A stretch of DNA of 64,000 bases from an uncultured Microbacterium sp. (GCF_945952435.1 NZ_CAMFHZ010000014.1:25288-89287); one strand, 5' to 3'; counted from the stretch's first letter, positions 27,167 to 37,177 are shown. Program-made: numbers and translations. Notes: generated by a model from the sequence alone, not told the origin.

Positions 27167-28063
27167 ATGCCCACCCCGAAGATCGTGCTGTTCTACGCCT
27201 TCGCGCCGCTCCCCGATCCGGAGGCGATCCGCCTCTGGCAGCGCGACCTGTGCGCGTCCTTGAACCTGCGCGGCCGGATCCTGATCTCCGCGGACGGGAT
27301 CAACGGGACCCTCGGCGGCGATCTCCCCGCGCTCAAGACGTGGCTGCGCTCCTTCCGCTCCTACGCGCCGTTCGCGGACGCCGACGTGAAATGGAGCGAG
27401 GGGACGGCCGTGGACGCGGAGGGCTTCAGCGCCGACTTCCCGAAGCTCAGCGTGAAGGTGCGCGCGGAGATCGTGTCCTTCGGCGCCCCGGACGAACTGC
27501 GCGTCGACGAGCACGGCGTGATCGGCGGCGGCACCCGCCTGTCCCCGGATGCGCTGCACGCCCTCGTCGCGGAGAAGGGCGAGGACGTCGTCTTCTTCGA
27601 CGGTCGCAACGCCCTCGAGGCGGCGATCGGACGCTTCGCCGGAGCCGTGGTCCCGCCGGTGGAGACCACCCGTGAGTTCGTGGGCCTGCTCGACTCGGGG
27701 GCGTACGACGACCTCAAGGGGCGGCCCGTCGTCACCTACTGCACCGGCGGGATCCGGTGCGAGGTGCTGTCGAGCCTGATGCGTGCGCGCGGCTTCGGCG
27801 AGGTGTACCAGCTCGACGGCGGCATCGTCCGGTACGGGCAGCAGTTCGGCGACGACGGTCTCTGGGAGGGCTCGCTCTACGTGTTCGACGGTCGCGGTTC
27901 CGTGGACTTCTCGGATCACGCCGCCGTCGTCGGCGTGTGCGCGGGGTGCGGCACGCCCACCCGCCGCACCGCGAACTGCCCCGATCCGTCGTGCCGTCAC
28001 CAGGACGTCGTCTGCGCGGCGTGCGTCGCGGTGCGCTGCGTGGAGCACGCCGTCCCCGCCTGA
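27167..28063 (+). CDS. trhO: tRNA uridine-34 hydroxylase TrhO (YceA-type rhodanese)
   Basis: 298 residues. The N-terminal acylphosphatase-like domain contains [20 protein letters not shown]. The rhodanese domain carries the active-site loop [10 protein letters not shown], and the C-terminus has a Cys-rich segment ([22 protein letters not shown]) as in the UPF0176 family. TrhO makes 5-hydroxyuridine at the tRNA wobble position in an oxygen-dependent reaction. TAGGAT (27155-27160) is six bases before the ATG. Confidence 0.93.
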   Translation: MPTPKIVLFYAFAPLPDPEAIRLWQRDLCASLNLRGRILISADGINGTLGGDLPALKTWLRSFRSYAPFADADVKWSEGTAVDAEGFSADFPKLSVKVRAEIVSFGAPDELRVDEHGVIGGGTRLSPDALHALVAEKGEDVVFFDGRNALEAAIGRFAGAVVPPVETTREFVGLLDSGAYDDLKGRPVVTYCTGGIRCEVLSSLMRARGFGEVYQLDGGIVRYGQQFGDDGLWEGSLYVFDGRGSVDFSDHAAVVGVCAGCGTPTRRTANCPDPSCRHQDVVCAACVAVRCVEHAVPA

Positions 28064-28200
28064 CGCCCGAGAGCCCGGAGCCGAGGGGCACGACAGGGCG
28101 AACCGCGCAGGTGAACAGTGCGGAACATCCCTCTCCGGGATGACGCGCCGCGGCTCCTCGCGCCGTAGCGTGAGAGCGATCCGCACACCCGGGAGCGCCG

Positions 28201-28911
28201 ATGGACCTGTTGAACGCCTGGCTGCTGCATGCCGCCGGGCAGCTCTGGCTCTTCCCCGTGCTGCTCGTCTTCTTCTTCGTCGACGGATTCGCGACGATCC
28301 TGCCGAGCGAGACGGCGCTCGTCGCGCTCGCGGCGCTCTCGCTGCACGGCGGGCAGCCGAACCTCGTCGCGCTCGGTCTCACGGCGCTCGTCGGCGCGAT
28401 CGCCGGGGACAACATGGCCTACCTGCTGGGGCGCACGATCGGGACCGAGCGCTGGGCGTGGATGCGGCGGCCGCGCGTGCAGCGCTCGTTCGCGTGGGCG
28501 CGGTATGAGCTGGACCGACGCGGGGCCACGCTCATCTTCACGGCCCGGTACATCCCGTGGGGCAGGGTGGCCGTCAACTACATGGCAGGGCAGACGGGCT
28601 ACCCGCACCGGCGGTTCCTCCTCTACGACGCGCTGGCCTGCCTCACCTGGGTCGGCTACGCGATCGCGATCGGCGTGCTTGCGGGGCAGTGGGTGCACGA
28701 CAATCCGCTGCTCGGCGTCGGCATCGCCGTCGTCTTCGCCGTGCTCCTCGGGTTCGGGATTGATCACGTGCTGCGCTGGTGGCACCGTCGGCGGGGCGAC
28801 GAGGAGCCCGCACGTCCGGGGTCGGATCCGGATACGGCGCCAGGCGGTCCGACGCGCGTCACGCGGTCGACGCGGGAGCGAGCCGCGCCCCCGCCAGGGA
28901 CCGCGGCATGA
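28201..28911 (+). CDS. DedA/SNARE-associated family membrane protein
   Basis: 236 residues with four to five membrane or re-entrant helices. The signature FVDGFATILPSETALVALAA, the AGDNMAYLLGR segment and the basic FTARYIPWGRVAVNYMAGQTGY loop are typical. DedA proteins help recycle polyprenyl-phosphate or phospholipid carriers across the membrane. GGGAGC precedes the ATG. The last 53 bases overlap the end of the convergent transglutaminase gene. Confidence 0.9.
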   Translation: MDLLNAWLLHAAGQLWLFPVLLVFFFVDGFATILPSETALVALAALSLHGGQPNLVALGLTALVGAIAGDNMAYLLGRTIGTERWAWMRRPRVQRSFAWARYELDRRGATLIFTARYIPWGRVAVNYMAGQTGYPHRRFLLYDALACLTWVGYAIAIGVLAGQWVHDNPLLGVGIAVVFAVLLGFGIDHVLRWWHRRRGDEEPARPGSDPDTAPGGPTRVTRSTRERAAPPPGTAA

Positions 28912-31210
28912 GGATCGCGGCGATCCGATCGCGGCGGGCGGATCCGCGGCGCAGCTCCCTGTCGACGGTGTCCAGCGCGCGGCGCAGATCCTCGGTGCGC
29001 GTGCCCGCCGTGCGCGGGTCCGGCGTGCGCGGATCCGGCGTGGGGACGCCCGTGCGCGACGGATCCGGGCTCCCGACACCCGGACGGGCGTAGCTCGCAC
29101 GCTCGACGGCGTGCACGAGCGCCGCGACGGCCTCGCGGTCGACGCCCCGGTCGCGGACCAGGCGCTCGCCGCGCGCCCGCGGGGACTCCGCCGCGGAGGC
29201 CGGCAGGCCCAGATCCTGCAGCGTCGCGCGCAGCTCGTCCCAGGCGGCCAGAGCGTCGCCACGCGCCGCCCTGCGCCGCCGTCGCGCGGAGAGGAGGCGT
29301 CGGAGCGCCGCCGGAACGAGCAGCAGCGCGACGACGCCCAGCGCCACCCCGGCCACCGGTGCGGCGTTCCACGGCCGGGTCGACGGCCCCTGAGCGGCAC
29401 CGGCGTCCGGGACGTCCGGGCGGTTGGGGTCCCGCGCGGCCTGGCTCGTCGTGGGCTGCGGAGTCACGCCCGCCGTCGGGGTCGTGTCTCCGGATCCGCC
29501 GGCCGCCACGTCGGCGAACGCGGTGGGCGTGCCGCGCGTCGCCGTGGGCTCGAACGGCACCCAGCCGATCCCGGAGAAGTAGACCTCGGGCCACGAGTGC
29601 AGTTCGTCGGTGCCGACCTCGAAGACGACCCTGCCATCCGTGGACCGCCGATCCGTCGCCGTGCCGGGCAGGTAGCCGACGACGATGCGCGTCGGCATGC
29701 CGAGCGAGCGCGCCATGAGGGCGAAGGCACCGGCGAAGTGCACGCAGTAGCCCTCCCGCACGCTGAGGAACCGGGCCACGGCCTGCACGTTCGTCCCGTC
29801 GAAGCCGTCCTCGACGGGCGTCAAGAGCGAGTAGCGGAACCCGGCGCGGAACCACGTCTGCAGCGCGATCAGCTTGTCGTAGTCGGTGTCGGCGCCGCCC
29901 GCGACCGTGGCCGCATCCTGCGCGACGACCGCGGGCAGGTCCTTCGGGAGCGCGCGCAGGGCGGCGGGGGCGTCCGAGCCGCTCGCGGTCGAGGAGCGGA
30001 TCTGCGCCAGGGTCGGGGCGAGCGCGGTGCTGTCGACGGTGTAGTTCTGCTCGGCGGCGTCGCCGTTCGCGGCGACGACCGTGCGGTTGTCGGCCGCGGC
30101 GTCCCAGGTCCCGTCGACGCCCCGCACCGACGTCGCCTGATAGGGCACGGGGAGCCACGGCCCGGACACGGCGGCGGAGCGGATCGTCGTACGGGTGCTG
30201 CGGGTGGCGACGCCGTCCGGCGGGCGGACAGGGCCGAGGCCCTGGCCGAGGGGCAGCGCGGGCGGTTTGTCGGGCTGCCAGGTGCTCCCGTCGAAGCTCG
30301 ACAGGGTCGCGATGCGCAGATACGGCGCCACGCCGTCCTCGGAGATGAGCGTGAGCGCCGTGACGGGGGAGGGGCGGCGCAGATCGCGACCGAGGTCGAG
30401 CGTCGCGCTCAGGCGGGTGGATCCTCCGCCTGCCGAGATGCCGGAGGCGGACAGCGGCAGCAGCGGCGAGATCACGAGGGCCGCGACCACCGCGACCGCA
30501 CCCACGACGAGCGTCGTGACGGGGCGGCTGCGCGGCACCGTGCGCTCGTCGACGCGATGCGCTTCGCCTCCGCCGGGGCGAGCGAAGCGGACGTGCAGGA
30601 AGAGCAGGATGACGACCGCCAATGCCACGAAGGCGACGGGGTTCGCTGCATCGTGCACGACGGCCGTCGGCACGGCGGACACGCCGGCGACGATCACGGC
30701 CGCGACGAGGGAGGCGCGCAGGGTCACGAGGACGAGGTCGAGCACGAGCGCGAGCAATCCGGTCGCGAGCGCGGCCGACACCGCGATCGCCGGGGTAGCG
30801 GCGAGCGGGGCGACGCCGCCCCGGATCTCCGCGACCGCGGCCGAGAGCATCCCGTCGACGAGGGACAGCGCCTCCGGCCTCGGCAGCAGACCGCCTTCTC
30901 CGACCTGACGCTGGGCGAAGAGGACGAGCGCGACGGCGCCGACGACGAACTGCGCGATCGGAACGGCGGGAATCGCCAGCCAGCCCCCGCGGCCGCGCAG
31001 CATCGCCCGGACGACGAGCCCGGCGAGGATCACCGCGCTCGCCGTGGTGAACGCGCCGGTACTCCACGAGCCGGGCTCGACCACGCTGCTCAGGGGCCAG
31101 ACCGCGACGAGCACGCCGAGTCCGCAGAGCAGCGCGGCCGCGACAGGTCCGGACGACGTGCGCCGCGCGCGCTCCGGCCCGGCGAAAGGGCTCTGCTCAG
31201 CGGTCGGCAT
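28859..31210 (-). CDS. TgpA-type membrane transglutaminase-like protein (DUF3488 plus transglutaminase core)
   Basis: 783 residues: five to seven N-terminal helices (DUF3488), a large extracellular region, a transglutaminase core with Cys in REGYCVHFAGAFALMARSLG, His in DELHSWPEVYF and a following Asp/Glu region, a Thr/Pro linker, one helix, and a cytoplasmic DUF4129-like tail. This is the third gene of the operon moxR, DUF58, tgpA, seen in many actinobacteria. Its start overlaps the DUF58 stop by 14 bases. The substrate is unknown; an envelope peptidase or crosslinking role is usually proposed. Confidence 0.9.
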   Translation of the reverse strand: MPTAEQSPFAGPERARRTSSGPVAAALLCGLGVLVAVWPLSSVVEPGSWSTGAFTTASAVILAGLVVRAMLRGRGGWLAIPAVPIAQFVVGAVALVLFAQRQVGEGGLLPRPEALSLVDGMLSAAVAEIRGGVAPLAATPAIAVSAALATGLLALVLDLVLVTLRASLVAAVIVAGVSAVPTAVVHDAANPVAFVALAVVILLFLHVRFARPGGGEAHRVDERTVPRSRPVTTLVVGAVAVVAALVISPLLPLSASGISAGGGSTRLSATLDLGRDLRRPSPVTALTLISEDGVAPYLRIATLSSFDGSTWQPDKPPALPLGQGLGPVRPPDGVATRSTRTTIRSAAVSGPWLPVPYQATSVRGVDGTWDAAADNRTVVAANGDAAEQNYTVDSTALAPTLAQIRSSTASGSDAPAALRALPKDLPAVVAQDAATVAGGADTDYDKLIALQTWFRAGFRYSLLTPVEDGFDGTNVQAVARFLSVREGYCVHFAGAFALMARSLGMPTRIVVGYLPGTATDRRSTDGRVVFEVGTDELHSWPEVYFSGIGWVPFEPTATRGTPTAFADVAAGGSGDTTPTAGVTPQPTTSQAARDPNRPDVPDAGAAQGPSTRPWNAAPVAGVALGVVALLLVPAALRRLLSARRRRRAARGDALAAWDELRATLQDLGLPASAAESPRARGERLVRDRGVDREAVAALVHAVERASYARPGVGSPDPSRTGVPTPDPRTPDPRTAGTRTEDLRRALDTVDRELRRGSARRDRIAAILMPRSLAGARLAPASTA

Positions 31211-32525
31211 ACCCGGCGCCCTCCGAACCGGCCGACGTCGCGGCGGATCCCGGTTCCTCGGGGGCGGCCGTCGCCCAGGACTCGGCGGGGTCGTCGCCGA
31301 GCGCGGCCGTGCGCCAGCCGCGCTCGGCCGCGGCCGCCAGCGATGCGGGGCTGGTCGCCGTGGCCAGCAGGATCGGCGTGCCCGCGCCGCCGTGCGGCAG
31401 TGCGGCGGCGTCCCCGGCGTCCAGCATCCCCGTGATCATGACGAGCGGCCCGACCGTGTGGCCCTCGCCCGCCGCGGGAAGCCCCGCGTCGCGCTCGCCG
31501 AGGCGCGGCGAGATCCCGGCGAGCGTGACGAGCAGCCCCTCGCGCTCGTCCTCCGCGCCGCGCAGCCGGCCGAGGAGCACTCCGGTCGCATCGACGACGT
31601 CGACGGCGAAGCCCTGGTCCACCAGGTGCAGTGCCACGGAGGCGCACGCGGTGACGGCGCGGTCGAAGCCGCCGTCCTCGTCCGGGGCCGCCGGGGATCC
31701 GCCGTCCCGCGCGGATCCGGACGCTCCCGAGGATGCGGCGCGGCTCGGCCAGCGGGTGCCCGCGCGATCGAGGACGACGAGCGCGTCGGGGCTGGACTCC
31801 TGCTCCTCCTGCCGCACCATGAGGTCGCCGCGATGCGCGGTCGCGCGCCAGTGGATCCGTCGCATCGAGTCGCCGGGCACGTAGCGCCGCGGCGCGAGGT
31901 TATCCGCGCCCTGTCCGAGGCGGTGCGAGGAGGTCTGCGCGGTGCCCCCGGCCCTCCCCGTCCGATCCGCGAGCCGGGGAAGGGGCAGCACGGGGGGAAC
32001 GATCGTGATCGGGGTCGGATCCCCGAGCTCGTCGATGCGCCGGTACAGGCCGAAGGGGTCGGAGGTGACCAGCCGGAGCGGTCCGAGCGCCGCGAGACCG
32101 CGGCGGGCCCCCTCGATCGGGTACGTCATGCTCATCGCGACCCCGCCCGGAACGGATTCGACGGTGTCCGGAGGGAAACGACCCGCGGGATCCCCGTGCA
32201 CCGCGCGCGGGAGCACGTCGTGCCAGCGTCCGACCGGGGCGCCGAGGTTCGTGCGCAGCTCCAGCCGCACGCGGACCGTGGTGTCCTCGCCGACGGTGAG
32301 GAGGTCGGCGGCCACCGAGCGGCCGACCGTCGCCGACCGGGTGGCGGCGAAGACCACGATCGCTGATCCCACCAGCATCGCGAACAGCAGCACCGCCGCG
32401 AACAGCAGCACGGGCACGGCGAACACGTTGGCGGCGATCGCGAGCAGGATCCCCGTGACCAGCGTCGCGGCGCCGCGGGCGGTCATCCGCCGTCCCGGCG
32501 CCCCGACGTCGTCCGCGCGGCTCAT
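31197..32525 (-). CDS. DUF58 domain membrane protein
   Basis: 442 residues with two N-terminal helices (about 17-60), a beta-rich region, and the DUF58 core RYVPGDSMRRIHWRATAHRGDLMVRQEEQ at about 220-250, shown here as RIHWRATAHRGDLMVRQEEQ. A vWA-like domain follows (VVLDRAG, VTACASVALHL). DUF58 proteins are partners of MoxR AAA ATPases and are thought to act in metal-dependent folding or envelope remodelling. The gene starts seven bases after the moxR stop and overlaps tgpA. Confidence 0.9.
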   Translation of the reverse strand: MSRADDVGAPGRRMTARGAATLVTGILLAIAANVFAVPVLLFAAVLLFAMLVGSAIVVFAATRSATVGRSVAADLLTVGEDTTVRVRLELRTNLGAPVGRWHDVLPRAVHGDPAGRFPPDTVESVPGGVAMSMTYPIEGARRGLAALGPLRLVTSDPFGLYRRIDELGDPTPITIVPPVLPLPRLADRTGRAGGTAQTSSHRLGQGADNLAPRRYVPGDSMRRIHWRATAHRGDLMVRQEEQESSPDALVVLDRAGTRWPSRAASSGASGSARDGGSPAAPDEDGGFDRAVTACASVALHLVDQGFAVDVVDATGVLLGRLRGAEDEREGLLVTLAGISPRLGERDAGLPAAGEGHTVGPLVMITGMLDAGDAAALPHGGAGTPILLATATSPASLAAAAERGWRTAALGDDPAESWATAAPEEPGSAATSAGSEGAGYADR

Positions 32526-32532
32526 CTCACAC

Positions 32533-33528
32533 TCACCGCGCGGAGCCGACCGGAACCGGCGTCCGCCGCACGATCCCCTCCAGAGCCGCCTCGATCGGGC
32601 GGGCGCCGGTGCGATGCAGCCCGCGCGCGGGGATCAGGCGGTGCGCGAACACGGCAGGCAGCAGCGAGGTGAGGTCGTCGGGGACGACGTAGTCGCGTCC
32701 GTCGAGGGCCGCCTGCACCTTGGCGGCGCGCACGAGCTGCAGCGTCGCCCGCGGGCTCGCGCCGAGGTGCAGGTTCGGATCGGTCCTGGTCGCCTGCGCG
32801 AGCGCCACGGCGTACTCCTCCAGCACCGGCGCGACGTGCACGGACCGCGCCCAGGAGATGAGGCCGCGCACGTCCGCGGCATCGAGCACGGGACGGATCG
32901 CGTCGAGCGGGTTCGCCACGTCGCGCTGGCGGAGCATGAGGGTCTCTGCCGCGGCGTCCGGGTAGCCCATCGAGATCCGCATCATGAAGCGATCTCGCTG
33001 GGCCTCGGGCAGCGCGTACGTACCCTCCATCTCGAGCGGGTTCTGCGTCGCGACGACGAGGAACGGGTCCGGCAGCGCGCGGGAGTTCCCGTCGACCGTC
33101 ACCTGCCCCTCCTCCATCGCCTCCAGGAGCGCCGACTGGGTCTTGGGGGAGGAGCGGTTGATCTCGTCCGCGATCACGATGTGCGCGAAGACCGCGCCCG
33201 GCTTGAACTCGAACTCCTGCGCGACCGGGTTGTAGACGCTCACGCCCGTCACGTCGCCGGGCAGGAGGTCGGGCGTGAACTGGATCCTCCGCACGGTCGC
33301 GTCGATGCTCGCGGCGAGGGCGCGCGCCAGCATGGTCTTGCCGACGCCGGGGACGTCCTCGACGAGCAGATGGCCCTGGGCGAGCAGGCAGACGAGCGCC
33401 GAGCGGATCGCGGCGTCCTTGCCGTCGATGACCTCGGTGATGGAGGCGAGGATCGCACCGGTGCGACGCGTGAACTCGGCGGCGCCGATCGTCTCGCCGG
33501 CGGTCTGTGCGGTGTCGGTGGCGTGCAT
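32533..33528 (-). CDS. MoxR-family AAA ATPase
   Basis: The start at 33528 (MHATDT) has GGAGAGGG nine bases before it; upstream in-frame starts run through unconserved sequence. The 331-residue protein has Walker A EDVPGVGKTMLARALA, Walker B IVIADEINRS, sensor 1 LVVATQNPLEMEGTYALPEA and the arginine-finger region QRDRFMM. MoxR ATPases remodel partner proteins, here probably the DUF58 and TgpA products. It is the first gene of the operon; TACGAT upstream (about 33569-33575, minus strand) is a candidate -10 box. Confidence 0.93.
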   Translation of the reverse strand: MHATDTAQTAGETIGAAEFTRRTGAILASITEVIDGKDAAIRSALVCLLAQGHLLVEDVPGVGKTMLARALAASIDATVRRIQFTPDLLPGDVTGVSVYNPVAQEFEFKPGAVFAHIVIADEINRSSPKTQSALLEAMEEGQVTVDGNSRALPDPFLVVATQNPLEMEGTYALPEAQRDRFMMRISMGYPDAAAETLMLRQRDVANPLDAIRPVLDAADVRGLISWARSVHVAPVLEEYAVALAQATRTDPNLHLGASPRATLQLVRAAKVQAALDGRDYVVPDDLTSLLPAVFAHRLIPARGLHRTGARPIEAALEGIVRRTPVPVGSAR

Positions 33529-33670
33529 GCGTCCCTCTCCCCGGGCGCGGCATCGCGCCTTGCGTCTCGATCGTAACGCGAAGGCGGGATCGGAGGGCCG
33601 GCCCTCTCGTGACCCCCCGTCCGCCGCGGAGGTGTGCGGGGCGGCGTTCGGTCGGGTCGCCGCGACCGGG

Positions 33671-33676
33671 TAGACT
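33671..33676 (+). promoter_or_regulatory. -10 box of the SRP RNA gene
   Basis: TAGACT, seven bases before the first paired base of the SRP RNA. Confidence 0.6.
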
Positions 33677-33683
33677 GATCCTC

Positions 33684-33775
33684 GGCTCTCCGCGTGACGG
33701 CATCCAGGCCAACTCCCCCAGGGCGGAAACGCAGCAAGGGTAACCAGGCTCTGTCGGGTGCGCGGAGGGTCTTTT
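33684..33775 (+). ncRNA. ffs: Signal recognition particle RNA, small bacterial (4.5S) type
   Basis: The diagnostic apical sequence is present: CCAGGCCAACTCCCCCAGGG followed by CGGAAACGCAGCAAGGG and TAACCAGGCTCTG, with the GGAA-type tetraloop and symmetric internal loop that bind Ffh. The ends GGCTCTCCGCG and CGCGGAGGGTC pair to form the terminal stem, and TTTT at 33772-33775 ends transcription. The RNA is about 90 bases and guides membrane protein targeting. It fills the 388-base gap between moxR and the next gene. Confidence 0.96.
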
Positions 33776-33916
33776 CTCTTCTCCGACCGCGGCACGGACC
33801 TGCGTCACACTTCACGGAGACGCCTGTCGGCGCGGAGGGATCCGCATTACGCTGATGCACGCGGCACGCAGAGGTGCCGAGCTACCCGATCACCCTCAGC
33901 CACCGGAGGATGCACC

Positions 33917-34654
33917 GTGCCCGACACCCCTGCCGCCCTGCCCGACCTGCGTCGCGCCGCGGCCGTGCTGTTCGATCTCGACGGCGTGCTCACTCCCACC
34001 GCCGAGGTGCACATGCGTGCGTGGAAGAGCGTGTTCGACGACCTCTTCACGCTGTGGGACATCACCCCCGCGTACACCGACGAGGACTACTTCGCCTACG
34101 TCGACGGGAAGAAGCGCTACGACGGGGTCGCGAGCCTGCTGCGCAGCCGCAACGTCGAGATCCCCTGGGGCAGCGTCGCCGACGACCCGGAGTCGGACAC
34201 CATCTGCGGCATCGGGAACCGCAAGAACGTCGCGTTCAGCGAGGCGCTGCGCCGGGACGGCATCGCGCCGTATCCGGGATCCCTCGCGCTGCTCGAGGAG
34301 CTGCGGGAGGCGGACGTGCCGATGGCCGTCGTCTCCAGTTCGAAGAACGCCGAGGAGGTGCTCACCTCTGCCGGGATCCGCGACTTCTTCCCCGTCGTCG
34401 TCGACGGCGTGGTGGCCGAGCGCGAGCACCTCGCCTCCAAGCCGGCGCCGGACGTCTTCCGGGTCGGTGCCGAGCGGATCGGCGTCGACCCCGCCGACGC
34501 CGTCGCCGTCGAGGATGCGACGAGCGGCGTCGCCTCCGCGGCGGCCGCCGGCTACGGCACCGTCGTCGGCGTCGACCGCGGAGCCGGATCCGAGGCTTTG
34601 CGCGCGCACGGTGCGACGGTCGTCGTCGACGATCTCGCCCGCTTCCTGTCCTGA
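33917..34654 (+). CDS. Beta-phosphoglucomutase-like HAD phosphatase
   Basis: GTG start with GGAGGA six bases upstream; 245 residues. HAD motif I is VLFDLDGVLTPTAEVHMRAW (nucleophile and acid Asp of DLDG), motif II is VVSSSKNAEEVL, motif III Lys is in LASKPAPDVF, and motif IV is VAVEDATSGVASA. The cap domain sits between motifs I and II. Located 27 bases before a GH65 phosphorylase gene, it most likely isomerises beta-glucose-1-phosphate to glucose-6-phosphate. A general phosphatase role is possible. Confidence 0.85.
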   Translation: MPDTPAALPDLRRAAAVLFDLDGVLTPTAEVHMRAWKSVFDDLFTLWDITPAYTDEDYFAYVDGKKRYDGVASLLRSRNVEIPWGSVADDPESDTICGIGNRKNVAFSEALRRDGIAPYPGSLALLEELREADVPMAVVSSSKNAEEVLTSAGIRDFFPVVVDGVVAEREHLASKPAPDVFRVGAERIGVDPADAVAVEDATSGVASAAAAGYGTVVGVDRGAGSEALRAHGATVVVDDLARFLS

Positions 34655-34681
34655 CCCCATTCCTGCAACGGAGAGCACTGC

Positions 34682-37177
34682 ATGATCGATCGCGACCTCT
34701 TCCCCGTCGACCCCTGGCGTCTTGTCGAGACGCGCTACCCGCTCGCGGATCCGGGGGTCTCCGAGACGCTGTTCGGCGTCGGGAACGGCTATCTCGGGCT
34801 GCGCGGCAACCACATCGAGGGTCGCGTCGCCCGTGAGCAGGGCACGTTCATCAACGGACTCCACGAGACGTGGAAGATCCGCCACGCCGAGCAGGCCTAC
34901 GGCTTCGCCGAGGTCGGGCAGACGATCGTGAACGCGCCCGATGCGAAGGTCATGCGCGTCTACGTCGACGACGAGCCCCTGAGCTTCGACGAGGCGGACG
35001 TGCGGGAGTACCGCCGCTCGCTGGACTTCCGCACCGGAGTGCTCGAGCGCGACGTGCTGTGGGAGACCCCCTCGGGCAAGAGGGTGCGGATCCGCGACGA
35101 GCGCATCGTGTCGTTCGAGGAGAGGCATCTCGCCGTGCTGCGCCTGGAGGTGACGGTCGAGAACGCCGACGCGCCGGTCACGATCTCGTGTCAGCTCATC
35201 AACCGTCAGGACGGCGAGGACGTCTACGGCGGCACGCCCGTGATGGACCCGCGATCGCCGGAGGCGAAGGCCGGATTCGATCCCCGCCGCGCGGAGCGTT
35301 TCGGGGAGCGGGTGCTGCAGCCGGCCGGTCACTGGCAGGACGGCGAGCGCACCGCCCTGTCCTACCGGGTCGCGAACTCGGGCATGACGCTCGCCGTGGT
35401 CGCCGACCACATCGTCGACACGGCCAACGAGTACACCGCGCGGCGTCTGATCGAGCCCGACATCGCCAAGAACGTGTTCCGCGTGCAGGCCAAGGCGGGC
35501 GTGCCCACGCGGGTGACCAAGGTGGTCAGCTACCACACCTCGCGGGGCGTGCCCCCGCACGAGCTCATCGACCGGTGCCGGCGCACGCTCGACCGCGCCC
35601 GCGTCGAAGGCATCGAGGCGCAGTTCGCGAAGCAGGCGGCGTGGCTGGGCGCGTTCTGGGAGCGCAGCGACGTGCGCATCGCCGGGCACGACGACCTGCA
35701 GCAGGCGACCCGCTGGTGCCTGTTCCAGCTCGCGCAGGCCTCGGCGCGCGCCGACGGCGCAGGGGTGTCGGCCAAGGGCGTCTCCGGATCCGGGTACGGC
35801 GGCCACTACTTCTGGGACACCGAGGTGTACGTCCTGCCGTTCCTCACCTACACCTCGCCGCAGTTCGCGCGCAACGCGCTGCGGGCGAGGGTGCGGATGC
35901 TGCCGGCGGCACGCCGTCGCGCGGAGCAGCTCAACGAGGGGGGAGCCCTGTTCCCCTGGCGCACGATCAACGGCGAGGAGGCCAGCGCGTACTACGCCGC
36001 CGGCACCGCGCAGTACCACATCAACGCCGACGTGAGCTTCGCGCTCGGCAAGTACGTACGGGCGACCGGCGACGACGACTTCCTCTACCGGGAGGGCGTG
36101 GACATCGCGGTGGAGACGGCGCGCATGTGGGCGACGCTCGGCTTCTGGCGCACGGGCGGCGACGTCGAGACGTTCCACATCCACGGCGTCACCGGTCCGG
36201 ACGAGTACACGACCGTCGTCAACGACAACCTCTTCACGAACGTCATGGCGCGCTACAACCTCCGTTTCGCGGCGCGCGTGGTGCGCGAGATGGCCCACGA
36301 TGCGCCGGCGGCCTACGCGGCGGCCGTCGAGCGGCTGCACATCGATCCGTCCGAGGTGCGCACGTGGGAGCGCGCGGCCGACGCCATGCACATCCCGTTC
36401 AGCCCGGCGCTCGGCATCCACCCGCAGGACTCGCTGTTCCTCGAGCGCGAGGTGTGGGATCTGCCGAACACCCCTCCCGAGCAACGTCCACTGCTGCTCC
36501 ACTTCCACCCCCTGGTGATCTACCGGTTCCAGGTGCTCAAGCAGGCCGACGTCGTGCTCGCCCTGTTCCTGCAGGGCAACCACTTCACGGAGGCGGAGAA
36601 GCTGGCCGACTTCGAGTACTACGACCCGCTGACCACGGGCGACTCGACGCTGTCGGCCGTGGTGCAGTCGATCCTCGCCGCCGAGGTCGGCTACCAGGAC
36701 CTCGCCCACGAGTACTTCGACCACGCGCTCTTCGTCGACCTCGGCGATCTGCACCGCAATGCATCGGACGGCGTGCACGTGGCGTCGGCGGGCGGCGTGT
36801 GGACGGCGCTCGTCAGCGGCTTCGGCGGGATGCGCGACCACGACGGGGAGCTGAGCTTCGACCCGCGGCTGCCCGCGGACTGGCCAGAGCTGTCGTACCC
36901 GCTGAAGTGGAGGGGATCGCAGCTGCAGGTGACGCTCACCGCGCGCGAACTGCACATCGAGGTCACGGCCGGCGATCCGGTCGAGTTCTGGGTGCGCGGC
37001 GAAGCCTGGACCGCGGGGGTCGGCGAGGACGCCTTCGTGCCCCTCGCGCACCAGGGACCCGTGATCACCGGGCGCCCGGAGTTCGGCTCCCAGTCGCGAC
37101 GCGAGGACGGCACGATCCTGTCGCCGACCGTTCCGACGACCTCGGCGATCCCGATCGTCGGCGCTGCGGGGGAGTAG
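34682..37177 (+). CDS. Glycoside hydrolase family 65 disaccharide phosphorylase
   Basis: 831 residues, the usual size. The N-terminal beta-sandwich domain includes LFGVGNGYLGLRGNH. The (alpha/alpha)6 catalytic barrel has HYFWDTEVYVLPFLTY and the general acid Glu508 in GVTGPDEYTTVVNDN. The FHPLVIYRFQVLKQADVVLA segment and the C-terminal jelly roll complete the fold. GH65 enzymes phosphorolyse maltose, trehalose, kojibiose or nigerose to beta-glucose-1-phosphate plus glucose. The specificity cannot be read here. It is followed by a terminator. Confidence 0.92.
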   Translation: MIDRDLFPVDPWRLVETRYPLADPGVSETLFGVGNGYLGLRGNHIEGRVAREQGTFINGLHETWKIRHAEQAYGFAEVGQTIVNAPDAKVMRVYVDDEPLSFDEADVREYRRSLDFRTGVLERDVLWETPSGKRVRIRDERIVSFEERHLAVLRLEVTVENADAPVTISCQLINRQDGEDVYGGTPVMDPRSPEAKAGFDPRRAERFGERVLQPAGHWQDGERTALSYRVANSGMTLAVVADHIVDTANEYTARRLIEPDIAKNVFRVQAKAGVPTRVTKVVSYHTSRGVPPHELIDRCRRTLDRARVEGIEAQFAKQAAWLGAFWERSDVRIAGHDDLQQATRWCLFQLAQASARADGAGVSAKGVSGSGYGGHYFWDTEVYVLPFLTYTSPQFARNALRARVRMLPAARRRAEQLNEGGALFPWRTINGEEASAYYAAGTAQYHINADVSFALGKYVRATGDDDFLYREGVDIAVETARMWATLGFWRTGGDVETFHIHGVTGPDEYTTVVNDNLFTNVMARYNLRFAARVVREMAHDAPAAYAAAVERLHIDPSEVRTWERAADAMHIPFSPALGIHPQDSLFLEREVWDLPNTPPEQRPLLLHFHPLVIYRFQVLKQADVVLALFLQGNHFTEAEKLADFEYYDPLTTGDSTLSAVVQSILAAEVGYQDLAHEYFDHALFVDLGDLHRNASDGVHVASAGGVWTALVSGFGGMRDHDGELSFDPRLPADWPELSYPLKWRGSQLQVTLTARELHIEVTAGDPVEFWVRGEAWTAGVGEDAFVPLAHQGPVITGRPEFGSQSRREDGTILSPTVPTTSAIPIVGAAGE

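Noticed and set aside
28229..31435. A 1068-codon open frame on the plus strand opposite the TgpA gene
   Set aside because: It is Arg/Ala/Gly-rich, has no domain, and mirrors a well-supported minus-strand gene; long antisense frames are expected at this GC content.
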